Source of the DNA: Jiangella alba
Lineage (GTDB): Bacteria > Actinomycetota > Actinomycetes > Jiangellales > Jiangellaceae
DNA length: 64,000 nt
Direction of reading: 5' to 3'
Assembly (NCBI RefSeq): GCF_900106035.1
Contig: NZ_FNUC01000003.1
Location: forward strand, 2,039,501-2,103,500
Below are positions 27,765 to 35,803 of the stretch, in pieces. The translations under genes were made by a program, and so were the position numbers. Under the pieces are notes generated by a model, which ran no database searches, was not told the origin of the DNA, and saw only the letters and a program-made list of their open reading frames with translations. Position 1 is the stretch's first letter. Each line of letters starts with the position of its first letter.

Positions 27765-28953
27765 GGTCCGGCTCCCGATCGTCGTCTGCGTGCATGGTGG
27801 CCGTCCCGGCGAGGATCGCGTCGTACCCGGCCGGATCGGTGACTCCCTCGGTGTCGAACAGGACCACCGTGGAGCTGGGGCGCAGGAGCGACCCCGCGCG
27901 TGAGTCGAGCCGCAGCCGCCGCAGGCCGGCCAGGCTCGCCGCCCCGCTCTCGCTGCTCGCGATGCCGACGGCGGCGAGGTCGCGGACGGCCGCGACCGCC
28001 TCGAGGTCGGAGACCCGGGTCGCCGCACGGACACCGCGCTGGAGCATCGGCCACGCCGCGAGCGAGACCTCGCCGCAGTTGAGGCCCGCCATCGTCGACT
28101 CGTGCGGCCCCGGGACGGTCACCCGCTCACGGGCGGCCAGCGACTGCCACAGGCAGTCGGCCGCGGCCGGCTCGACCGTGACGACGCTGCACGAGCCGCT
28201 CGCCAGACTGCGGACCGCGGCCGAGGCGAAGGCGCCGACGCCCACCGGCGTGAGGGCGACGTCGATCGAGGCCTCGGGGCCCAGCGCCGCGGCGAGCTGG
28301 TGCCGCGTCTCGGCGAAGATCGTCGAGTAGCCGAGGACCACGGCCTCGGGGACCCGGGTGTAGCCGGGCCACGAGGTGTCCGACACGAGCAGTTCGCGGC
28401 GGCCGTCGGCGCGGGCTCGCGTCGCCTCCTCGGCGGCGCGGCGCACGGCGTCGTCGTAGGTGCCGGCGACCACCTCGATCTCGGCGCCCTCCCGGCGGAT
28501 CGCGTCGACGCGCGGCCCGGCCATGTCGGCGGGCACGAAGATCCGGCTCCCGAGTCCGAGCAGGCGGGCCACATGCGCGACGGCGCGGCCGTGGTTGCCG
28601 TCCGTGGCGGTCGAGAGCACCACGGTGGAGCCGAGGGCGCTCGCCGCCTCCGTGAGGGCGCCGAACGTCGGGAACACCGGCCGCTCGAGCAGTTCGGCGA
28701 TCACCGCGCCGACGGCCCAGCTCGCGCCGACGACCTTGAACGACGGCAGGCCCAGGCGCTCCACTTCGTGCTTGACGAACACGTGCCCGACACCGACCTG
28801 CTCGGCGATCACCGGCACGGAGACGAGCGGGGACTCGGCGAATCCCGGGATGGACCGATGGAAGCGCTCCACCACGTCCGGAGGCCGTTCGGTCCAGCCC
28901 TCGAGGGCCGACCACGCCGGGTTCCACAGGACGTCGCTCTCGAAATGGGCCAT
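27748..28953 (-). CDS. dpaL: diaminopropionate ammonia-lyase
   Basis: Fold-type II PLP enzyme of 401 residues. The PLP lysine is K73 in LPSFKVVGASW, close to K77 of the E. coli enzyme. TDGNHGRAVA binds the cofactor phosphate region, and SDTSWPGYTRVPE is also a family element. It converts 2,3-diaminopropionate (both enantiomers in characterised enzymes) to pyruvate and two ammonia. Diaminopropionate is rare in proteins but common in non-ribosomal peptides and some plant amino acids. A related threonine/serine deaminase activity cannot be excluded. Confidence 0.87.
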   Translation of the reverse strand: MAHFESDVLWNPAWSALEGWTERPPDVVERFHRSIPGFAESPLVSVPVIAEQVGVGHVFVKHEVERLGLPSFKVVGASWAVGAVIAELLERPVFPTFGALTEAASALGSTVVLSTATDGNHGRAVAHVARLLGLGSRIFVPADMAGPRVDAIRREGAEIEVVAGTYDDAVRRAAEEATRARADGRRELLVSDTSWPGYTRVPEAVVLGYSTIFAETRHQLAAALGPEASIDVALTPVGVGAFASAAVRSLASGSCSVVTVEPAAADCLWQSLAARERVTVPGPHESTMAGLNCGEVSLAAWPMLQRGVRAATRVSDLEAVAAVRDLAAVGIASSESGAASLAGLRRLRLDSRAGSLLRPSSTVVLFDTEGVTDPAGYDAILAGTATMHADDDREPDHATDR

Positions 28954-28954
28954 G

Positions 28955-29797
28955 TCAGTTCTCGTCCTCCGCTGTCTCGTGGGCCGCCGTGCCGGCAGCG
29001 GCGACGGCCAGGATCCGGCGCGCTCGCTCGACGACGGGGGCGTCGACCATCAGGCCGGACGTGGCCACCGCGCCGTGCGCGGCGCCGCCGGCGGACGCGA
29101 TCACGCCCTGTGCCCAGGCCACCTCGTCCGGCGTCGGCGCGAACGCGGAGCGGATCGGCTCGACCTGCAGGGGATGGATCGCGAGCTTCCCGGCGAAGCC
29201 CTCGCGGCGCGCCCGCCTGGCGTCGGCGAACACGGCGCCCGGGTCGCGCAGCGCCCTGGTCACCCCGTCCACCGGCGCGGCTCGTCCGGCTGCCCGGGAC
29301 GCCAGCAGGAGCCGGCACCTGGCGTGGGTCACGACGTCGGACTCCTCGTCGCAGCCGAGATCGGCCGCGAGGTCGACGGTCCCGAGGAGGAGCCGCTCCA
29401 CCCGATCGGCGGTGACGATCGCCGAGACCCGCTCGACACCCGCGGCGGACTCGATGAGCGGCGCCACCGGCACCGTGAGCACCTCGCGCACGGCCTCCAG
29501 GTCCGTCGCCGACTCGACCTTGGGCACGACGACGCCCTGGAGGCCCGCGCAGTGTGCGAGGCCGAGCACGTCGTCGCGATGCCAGGACGAGCCGGCCGGG
29601 TTCACCCGCACCCAGGCCGATCCGCCGGTGGAGAGCCAGCCCACGACGTGGTCGCGCGCCGGCTCCTTGGCGGCCGGCAGAACGGCGTCCTCCAGGTCGC
29701 AGATGACCTGGTCGGCGCCGCTCGCGACGGCCTTCGCGAAGCGGTCCGGCCGATCGCCGGGCACGAACAGCCACGCCGGGCCGCGGCCGGCGCTCAT
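28955..29797 (-). CDS. HpcH/HpaI (CitE-like) CoA-ester lyase
   Basis: TIM-barrel lyase of 280 residues of the CitE/Mcl family. Visible elements are WLFVPGDRPDRF at the N-terminus, CDLEDAV (metal and CoA region), WVRVNP, VVPKVESATDL, PLIESAAGV and the C-terminal IHPLQV. These enzymes cleave malyl-, citramalyl- or beta-methylmalyl-CoA. Its start overlaps the stop of the mesaconyl-CoA hydratase-like gene. The expected products would be glyoxylate plus propionyl-CoA, or pyruvate plus acetyl-CoA, depending on which carbon carries CoA. Confidence 0.9.
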   Translation of the reverse strand: MSAGRGPAWLFVPGDRPDRFAKAVASGADQVICDLEDAVLPAAKEPARDHVVGWLSTGGSAWVRVNPAGSSWHRDDVLGLAHCAGLQGVVVPKVESATDLEAVREVLTVPVAPLIESAAGVERVSAIVTADRVERLLLGTVDLAADLGCDEESDVVTHARCRLLLASRAAGRAAPVDGVTRALRDPGAVFADARRARREGFAGKLAIHPLQVEPIRSAFAPTPDEVAWAQGVIASAGGAAHGAVATSGLMVDAPVVERARRILAVAAAGTAAHETAEDEN

Positions 29798-30771
29798 GCG
29801 ACCAGCGCGGCGAAGGTCCAGTCGAGCACGGCGCCGCGGCCGGCCACTGACGTCTGGGTGTTGAGCACGGCGATCGCGCTGCCGTCGCGGTACGGCGTGA
29901 GGCCCCGCACCGTGACCCGGCTGTGCACGGTGTCGCCCTCGTACACCGGCGCGACGTGGTCGCAGGCGAACCACTCGGTGACGGTCGCGAGCCCCGGGAC
30001 CGCGCGACACGTCTGGCCGAGAGCGAGCCCGATGGTGTGGCCTCCGTACACGAGACGCCGTCCGCCGGCCCGTTCCGCGTCGTGGTGGACCGCGGCGACG
30101 TTCACGCTGAGGCGCGCCAGCTCCGGCGCGCTCGAGACGACGTCGCCGGCGGCGAGATCGCGGACCTCGCCCACGACGAGGCGCTCGGCGGCCGGCCGCA
30201 GCGGCTCGAGTGACCAGTCCGCGAGCCACTCGGGCGCGGCGGCCGCGGCCGGCACCGGCGGCGCGCTGAACAGACCGGCGGCGTCGTCCGGCGCGGCCGC
30301 GGCGGCCTCGGCGCCGGGGCGGCAGGGGAGGAGCGCGCAGCGGTCGAAGCCGAGGACGACCCGCCCCGTCTGGTCCCGGGTCAGGATGCGCAGCACCACC
30401 TTGCCCCGCTCCGGCCGGTCCGCCCGGGACCGGACCCGGCGGGTGGCGACCACCTCGGCGGACGTCACCAGCGTGTCGCCGAGGTAGGGCGTCGACCGTA
30501 GCCGCAGCCCTCGGTAGAAGAGGTTCGCGACCACCTGGCGGGTCACGACGCTCGACTGGCCGATCGCGACGTCCCACACCACACCGGGATGCGCGAGACC
30601 CGCACGTCCGGTGACCGCCTCGGCGAGGGAGTCGTCGAGGCAGAGCGGCAGCCGGTCGCCCAGGATCGCCCGGTGCTGCGCCTGCAGACCGGCGTCCAGC
30701 GTGACGGCCGGGCCGGTGAACACGTCGCCGGCGGTGAGATCGTCGAAGTAGGGACCGTCCACGACGCTCAC
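29794..30771 (-). CDS. mesaconyl-CoA hydratase-like double hot-dog (MaoC) protein
   Basis: Protein of 325 residues with two hot-dog domains. The N-terminal motif YFDDLTAGDVF and the C-terminal run VNVAAVHHDAERAGG followed by YGGHTIGLA and GDTVHSRV closely resemble Rhodobacter mesaconyl-CoA hydratase rather than generic MaoC dehydratases. The reaction would interconvert mesaconyl-CoA and beta-methylmalyl-CoA (or the C4 ester and citramalyl-CoA). It is GTGA-coupled to the aminopeptidase upstream and ATGA-coupled to the CitE-type lyase downstream. The alanine-rich linker near residue 165 is typical of high-GC fusions. Confidence 0.82.
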   Translation of the reverse strand: MSVVDGPYFDDLTAGDVFTGPAVTLDAGLQAQHRAILGDRLPLCLDDSLAEAVTGRAGLAHPGVVWDVAIGQSSVVTRQVVANLFYRGLRLRSTPYLGDTLVTSAEVVATRRVRSRADRPERGKVVLRILTRDQTGRVVLGFDRCALLPCRPGAEAAAAAPDDAAGLFSAPPVPAAAAAPEWLADWSLEPLRPAAERLVVGEVRDLAAGDVVSSAPELARLSVNVAAVHHDAERAGGRRLVYGGHTIGLALGQTCRAVPGLATVTEWFACDHVAPVYEGDTVHSRVTVRGLTPYRDGSAIAVLNTQTSVAGRGAVLDWTFAALVA

Positions 30772-32243
30772 GCGGCCCCCTCACCGGCCGCGACACCGCT
30801 GGAGCGGGCGGCCAGGAAGCGGGTGAGCAGCCGGACCCCGCGGCCGTTGGCGCCGGCCGCCCAGCGGTGGTCGGCGGCCGGGTGCATCACCGTGAGCCCG
30901 AGATCCACGTGCGCCCACGCCACGCCGGACGCGAACGGCTCGAGGTAGAGCGCGGCGGTGATGCCGCCGTACGGCTGCGTCGCGTCCGGGTCGAAGTTCC
31001 GCGCGTCCGCCACATCGGAGGCCAGGCCGGACCGATACGGCTCCCACCGCGGCATCGCCCAGCCCGGCTCGCCCGACGCGCTCCCGGCCGCCAGGACCTG
31101 TGCCAGCAGGGCGCCGTCGGTACCGAACCCGGCCCAGATCTGCGGGCCGAGGCCCGTGCTCGTGGTCAGGGTGGCCAGGTCGACGATCGCGGCGGGGTCC
31201 GCCTCGGCGGCGTACGCGAGGGCGTCGGCGAGCACGAGCCGCCCCTCGCAGTCGGCGTCGGTCACCTCGACCGTCCGGCCACCGCGATGACGCAGGACGT
31301 CACCGATCCGGGTGGCGGCCGGACCCGGCATGTTCTCAGCGCACGCCAGATAGCCGCGCACCGGCACGTCGGAGCGCAGGCCGGCGAGCGCGACGAAGGC
31401 GCCGAGGACGGCGGCGGCGCCGGACATGTCCGCCTTCATGGTCAGCATGCCCCGGGTCGGCTTGAGCGAGATGCCGCCCGCGTCGAAGGTGATGCCCTTG
31501 CCGACGAGCGCCGTGTGCGGGCCCGCGTCGTCGCCGCGGCGCAGCTCGACCAGGACCGGCGGGTACACGCTGGCGCGCCCGACCCCCAGCAGCCCGCCGA
31601 ACCCGTCCCGCTCCAGCATGTCCTGGTGGTGGACTCGCACCTCGAACCCGAGAGCCTGCCCGAGTTCCCGGCAGACGGCCGCCAGCCGCTCCGGGACGAG
31701 CTGGCCCGGTGGTGCGTTGACCAGGTCGCGCACGAGGTTGGCGGCCGCGCCGAGGACGACCCCTTCGCGCACGGCCTCGTCGGAACCCCAGTGCCGGACC
31801 GGTGCCGGATCGAGCCGGGCGAGCAGGTCGGCGACGGTCCAGTCGACGTGGTACCGGTAGCTGCCGAGGACCCAGCCCTCGGCCGCCGCGGTGGCACAGG
31901 CCGGGTCGTCGTCCCAGCAGCCGACCGCGTCGAGCACCGTCGCGGCGGACCCGCAGCGCCGGGCCGCCGCCATCGCCGCCTCTCGCACGTGGTGGAAGGG
32001 CAGCTCCGGCAGCGGATCGCCGACGACCACGTAGACGAGGTCGGGGCCGCCGACGACGGGGATCCGGGCCACGTCACCGGGTTCGGTCAGGCCGGCGCGA
32101 CGTCCGATCTCGCGCACGTCGGCCGCGACGCCGGCATCGGCGAGGAAGCGGACCAGTGCGGACGGCACCTCTGCGCCGCGGCCGATGGGTACGACGACCG
32201 TCCCGGCCTGCAGCGCCGGAGCGTCCGCGCCCTGCTTGGTCAC
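30768..32243 (-). CDS. M17 leucyl aminopeptidase family
   Basis: Two-metal aminopeptidase of 491 residues. The C-terminal domain has VGKGITFDAGGISLKP with the metal-binding Lys and Asp, then MKADMSG and DCEGRLVLADAL, a variant of NTDAEGR. It removes N-terminal residues from peptides in the cytoplasm. A GTG with an ideal GGGAGGA six bases before it sets the start. An earlier in-frame GTG at 32333 lies inside the candidate operator repeat and is rejected. It is the first gene of the six-gene leftward operon that ends with the racemase. Confidence 0.9.
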   Translation of the reverse strand: MTKQGADAPALQAGTVVVPIGRGAEVPSALVRFLADAGVAADVREIGRRAGLTEPGDVARIPVVGGPDLVYVVVGDPLPELPFHHVREAAMAAARRCGSAATVLDAVGCWDDDPACATAAAEGWVLGSYRYHVDWTVADLLARLDPAPVRHWGSDEAVREGVVLGAAANLVRDLVNAPPGQLVPERLAAVCRELGQALGFEVRVHHQDMLERDGFGGLLGVGRASVYPPVLVELRRGDDAGPHTALVGKGITFDAGGISLKPTRGMLTMKADMSGAAAVLGAFVALAGLRSDVPVRGYLACAENMPGPAATRIGDVLRHRGGRTVEVTDADCEGRLVLADALAYAAEADPAAIVDLATLTTSTGLGPQIWAGFGTDGALLAQVLAAGSASGEPGWAMPRWEPYRSGLASDVADARNFDPDATQPYGGITAALYLEPFASGVAWAHVDLGLTVMHPAADHRWAAGANGRGVRLLTRFLAARSSGVAAGEGAA

Positions 32244-32321
32244 CTGGGTCCTCCCGATGCGTCGCCACCGCTGTGTTCCGTGCCGTAGCAGGACGCTAGC
32301 CGGACGAGGACGGCCGCCGTC

Positions 32322-32368
32322 GGTGTCGGACACCTAGGTCGCGCCCGGCTTTTGATGTCGAGCCACAA
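32322..32368. promoter_or_regulatory. two candidate PucR-type sites in divergent promoter region
   Basis: GGTGTCGGACACC (32322-32334, perfect arms around one base) and TGATGTCGAGCCACAA (32353-32368, a TGxTG-N6-CAxxA form) lie between the divergent aminopeptidase and M20 operons. Their centres are about 32 bases apart, matching the 31-base spacing of the pair at 24940-24986. The remaining intergenic DNA (32244-32427) shows no other clear feature. Confidence 0.45.
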
Positions 32369-32427
32369 GAGCCGCCTCCGACCCGGCTGAGACCCTGACG
32401 GCCGCAGATCAAGCGCCGGAGGGACCC

Positions 32428-32478
32428 ATGAACGCAGCACCATCCGCCGGCCCCGTGACCGCCGGGGCTCCGTGGTGA
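32428..32478 (+). CDS. 16-codon leader ORF coupled to the M20 gene
   Basis: A short frame beginning ATG with a very strong GGAGGGA five bases or so ahead. It encodes MNAAPSAGPVTAGAPW and stops at TGA overlapping the GTG start of the M20 gene (GTGA). The M20 GTG has no ribosome site of its own, so ribosomes ending this leader probably re-initiate there. It carries no run of a single regulatory amino acid. Function beyond coupling is unknown, and the peptide itself may be irrelevant. Confidence 0.45.
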   Translation: MNAAPSAGPVTAGAPW

Positions 32479-33623
32479 ACGATGTCCACCCCCGCGTCGC
32501 CGCTGCCCACGACCGGCTCGCCGAGGTCGTGGCGGACTCGGGCCGGCTGATCCGCTGCGAGTCGCCGTCGGCCGACCTTGCCGCCGTCGCCCGCAGCGCC
32601 GACCGCGTCGCGGAGGTCGGCGCGGCCATCGTCGGCGCCCGGCCCGAGCGGATCGTGTCGGCCGGCTGCGTCCACCTGCGCTGGCGGTGGGGAGACGGCC
32701 CGCGCCGGGTGCTCGTGCTCGGCCACCACGACACCGTCTGGCCGCTGGGCACGATCGACGCCATCCCGTTCGAGGCCGGCGACCGGATCCGCGGGCCCGG
32801 TTGCCTGGACATGAAGGCCGGGCTCGCGCTGGCGTTCCACGCGATCGCCGGCCTCGACGATCCGTCCGGCGTCACCCTCCTGGTCACCGGTGACGAAGAA
32901 CTCGGCTCCCCGACCTCCCGCGAGCTGATCGAGGCCGAGGCCGAAGGATGCGCGGCGGTCCTGGTGCTCGAGGCCGGCGCCGACTCCGGCGCCCTGAAGA
33001 CCGAGCGCAAGGGGAGAGCCCACTACGTGCTGACGTTCACCGGCCGTGCCGCGCACGCGGGCCTGGAGCCGCACCTCGGTGCCAACGCCCTGACCGCGCT
33101 CGGCAGCGCCGTCGGCAGGGTCGCCGCGCTGGCTGACGACACCGAGGGGACCAGCGTGACGCCGACCGGCGCGGAGGCGGGAACGGCCGACAACACGGTG
33201 CCCGAGCTGGCCACGCTGAGGATCGACGTCCGCGCGCGGACGGTCGCGGAACTGGTGCGGGTCGACACCGCGACCCGGGGCCTCGTGCCGGCCGATCCCG
33301 GCGTCGCTCTCGAGGTGGCCGGGGGCATCGACCGCCCGCCGCTCGAGGCCACGATGACCGCCGGGCTCTTCCGCCGCGCGAGCGCGCTGGCGGAGGGCCT
33401 GGGCCTGGCTCCGCTCACGGGCGCCGCCGTGGGCGGCGGCTCGGACGGCAACCTGACGGCAGCCGCCGGGGTGCCGACGCTCGACGGTCTCGGAGCGGTG
33501 GGCGGGGGAGCGCACGCCCGCCACGAGTGGGTCGACACGGCGCTGCTCGGCGACCGCCTCGCCCTGCTGACGGCGCTGATCGAGGACGTCCTCGCGGAGA
33601 CCGGCGCCGGGGACCTTCCATGA
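32475..33623 (+). CDS. M20 peptidase, carboxypeptidase G2-like
   Basis: Zinc peptidase of 382 residues. Metal-binding elements are LGHHDTVWPLG, GPGCLDMKAG and TGDEELGS, with a dimerisation domain in the middle and a C-terminal ARHEWVD. The closest visible pattern is glutamate carboxypeptidase (CPG2-like), which removes C-terminal acidic residues or deacylates N-acyl-glutamate. It starts the rightward four-gene operon, with GTG at 32475 (another GTG one codon earlier). ATGA overlap links it to the GNAT gene. Confidence 0.9.
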   Translation: MNDVHPRVAAAHDRLAEVVADSGRLIRCESPSADLAAVARSADRVAEVGAAIVGARPERIVSAGCVHLRWRWGDGPRRVLVLGHHDTVWPLGTIDAIPFEAGDRIRGPGCLDMKAGLALAFHAIAGLDDPSGVTLLVTGDEELGSPTSRELIEAEAEGCAAVLVLEAGADSGALKTERKGRAHYVLTFTGRAAHAGLEPHLGANALTALGSAVGRVAALADDTEGTSVTPTGAEAGTADNTVPELATLRIDVRARTVAELVRVDTATRGLVPADPGVALEVAGGIDRPPLEATMTAGLFRRASALAEGLGLAPLTGAAVGGGSDGNLTAAAGVPTLDGLGAVGGGAHARHEWVDTALLGDRLALLTALIEDVLAETGAGDLP

Positions 33624-34477
33624 CCCTGGACCGTCCGCGGCGCTCGCTGGACACCCCGCCGGGCCCCGGTGTCACCGTCCGGGAGGCGACCGAGGTCGCC
33701 GAGTTCGAGGCGGTCAGTGCCCTGCTCCGCCGGGTCTGGAACCGCTCGCCCGGCTCCTCCCAGGTCACGGTCTCGCTGCTGCGTGCCCTCAGCATGACCG
33801 GCAACTACGTCGGTGCGGCCTTCGTGGAGGGCCGGATGGCGGGCGCCGCGGTCGCGTTCTTCGCGCCGGACGACGGGTCGCTGCACAGCCACATCACCGG
33901 CGTGGACGCCGAGTGCCGCGCCCGGCACGTCGGGTTCCTGCTCAAGAGCCATCAGCGCACCTGGGCGCTGGAGCACGGCATCCGCTCGGTGACGTGGACG
34001 TTCGATCCGCTGGTCTGCCGCAACGCCTACTTCAACCTGGTGAAGCTCGGCGCCCGGGCGACGGCCTATCTTCCCGACTTCTACGGGCCCATGCACGACG
34101 GGCTCAACCGGGGCGAGGAGAGCGATCGGCTGCTGGTCGAATGGGACCTGCTGTCGTCCGACGCGGTCGCCGCGGCGGACGCACGCTGGTCGCGGCCGCC
34201 GGTGGGGGAGCACCCCGCGCTCATCGAGGTCGGCGAGGGCTCGCTGCACGTGGCGCCGTGGGCCGGCGGCGCCGCGTTCGTCCCCGTGCCGGAGGACATC
34301 GAGCAGGTGCGGACCGACGATCCCGGGCTCGCGCGGGCCTGGCGCCTCCGCGTCCGTGACGTGCTGGCCGATGCCATGGACCGCGGCGCCGAGATCACCG
34401 GCTTCGACCGGCGCCGCGGCTACCTGATCGCCCCCGCACCCGCCCCGCCGGCGGGACCGACGTCAGGAGCACGATGA
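33620..34477 (+). CDS. GNAT acyltransferase, COG3375-like
   Basis: Protein of 285 residues with a GNAT fold: MAGAAVAFFAP followed by HITGVDAECRARHVGFLLK, where the RxxGxG/A-type CoA loop is expected, then TWTFDPLVCRNAYFNLVKLG. This long form with NAYFNLVKLGA matches predicted acetyltransferases of COG3375. In Geobacillus, a GNAT protein encoded beside N-succinylamino-acid racemase succinylates D-amino acids. Here racemase, this enzyme and M20 deacylases share one island, so the same role is proposed. Acyl donor identity is inferred. It is ATGA-coupled on both sides. Confidence 0.8.
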   Translation: MTLDRPRRSLDTPPGPGVTVREATEVAEFEAVSALLRRVWNRSPGSSQVTVSLLRALSMTGNYVGAAFVEGRMAGAAVAFFAPDDGSLHSHITGVDAECRARHVGFLLKSHQRTWALEHGIRSVTWTFDPLVCRNAYFNLVKLGARATAYLPDFYGPMHDGLNRGEESDRLLVEWDLLSSDAVAAADARWSRPPVGEHPALIEVGEGSLHVAPWAGGAAFVPVPEDIEQVRTDDPGLARAWRLRVRDVLADAMDRGAEITGFDRRRGYLIAPAPAPPAGPTSGAR

Positions 34478-35793
34478 CCACCCACCCCGACGTCGTCACC
34501 ATCTGTTCCGAGCTCATCGCCATCGACACCAGCAACTACGGGAGCCGGGGCGGCAACGGCGAACTGGACGCCGCACGGTACGTCGTCGGCCTGCTGCGCG
34601 CGGCCGGCTACGACCCCGAGCTCATCGTCTCCGAACCGAACCGGGCCAACGTGGTCATGCGGGTCGCGGGGACCGATCGCACGCAGCCCGGGCTGCTCGT
34701 GCACGGGCACCTCGACGTCGTCCCGGCCGAGCCCGGCGGCTGGACCGTGGCACCGTTCGAGGGCCGGGTGGCGGACGGCTACGTCTGGGGCCGCGGGGCG
34801 AGCGACATGAAGGACATGGTCGCGATGATGCTCGCCACCCTCAGGCGGTGGGCCGCACGAGGCGTCGCGCCCCGGCGGGACGTGGTCTTCGCCTTCGTCG
34901 CGGACGAGGAGGAGGACGGCGCCCTCGGCGCCGAGTGGCTGGTGCGCCACCGGCCCGAGCTCTTCGACGGGGTCGCGGCGGCGATCGGCGAGGCGGGTGG
35001 GCAGGCCGTGCCGGTGGAAGCGCCCGACGGAACGGTCCGGCGGTTCTATCCCGTCGCGGTGGCCGAGCGCGGCTCCCTGCATCTGCGCGTCCGTGCGAGC
35101 GGGACGGCCGGTCACGGCTCGCGCCCCAACCCGGACAATCCCGTCGCCCACCTCGTGACCGGGCTCGCGCGGCTCACCGAGCACCGCTGGCCCCTGACGC
35201 TGACGCCACCGGTCCGGCGTCTGCTCGACCTCACCACGCAGGCGCTCGGCCTCGACGCCGATCTCTCGTCCGCGGAGGGCATCGAGGCCGTCCTGGACCG
35301 CATCGGGCCATTGCGTGAGGTCGTCGAGCCCGCGCTGCGCCCCTCGACCGCCGTCACCGTGCTCGACGCCGGCTACAAGTACAACGTCGTGCCGGGTGAG
35401 GCCCATGCCGAGATCGACGTGCGGTCACTGCCCGGCGGTGAGGCGGAGCAGCTCGCCACGATCGACCGGCTCCTCGGACCCGCGTTCACCAGGTCGTTCC
35501 TGTCGTATCGCCCCGCGATCGCGACAAGGTGGGACACCCCGTGGTTCGACGCCATGGCGGCGGCGGTCAGGCGGCACGACCCGGATGCCGTGGTCGTCCC
35601 CTACTGCATGGCCGGCGGCACCGATGCCAAACCGTTCGCCGAGCTCGGGATCGCCGGCTTCGGGTTCTCGCCGCTCGGCCTCGACCCGGACGGCCGGACC
35701 CCGGCGGGCATGCACGGCGTCGACGAACGCGTGCCGGTCGCGGCCCTGGTCCAGGGCCTGGAGCTGCTCGACGAGTTCCTCCGAACGGTGTGA
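34474..35793 (+). CDS. M20 deacylase, ArgE/DapE type
   Basis: Zinc-dependent hydrolase of 439 residues. Motifs are HGHLDVVPAEPGGW, GRGASDMKDMV (bridging Asp), and VADEEEDGALG (catalytic and metal Glu). It resembles acetylornithine deacetylase/succinyl-diaminopimelate desuccinylase and would cleave N-acyl amino acids. Being coupled to the GNAT gene, it is the best candidate in the window for the L-selective desuccinylase step of a D-to-L conversion. A dipeptidase role is also possible. Confidence 0.9.
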   Translation: MTTHPDVVTICSELIAIDTSNYGSRGGNGELDAARYVVGLLRAAGYDPELIVSEPNRANVVMRVAGTDRTQPGLLVHGHLDVVPAEPGGWTVAPFEGRVADGYVWGRGASDMKDMVAMMLATLRRWAARGVAPRRDVVFAFVADEEEDGALGAEWLVRHRPELFDGVAAAIGEAGGQAVPVEAPDGTVRRFYPVAVAERGSLHLRVRASGTAGHGSRPNPDNPVAHLVTGLARLTEHRWPLTLTPPVRRLLDLTTQALGLDADLSSAEGIEAVLDRIGPLREVVEPALRPSTAVTVLDAGYKYNVVPGEAHAEIDVRSLPGGEAEQLATIDRLLGPAFTRSFLSYRPAIATRWDTPWFDAMAAAVRRHDPDAVVVPYCMAGGTDAKPFAELGIAGFGFSPLGLDPDGRTPAGMHGVDERVPVAALVQGLELLDEFLRTV

Positions 35794-35803
35794 GGAACGG
35801 CGC

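Noticed and set aside
32244..32333. Upstream GTG extension of the M17 aminopeptidase
   Set aside because: It would begin inside the GGTGTCGGACACC repeat without a proper ribosome site, whereas the GTG at 32243 has GGGAGGA at ideal spacing.
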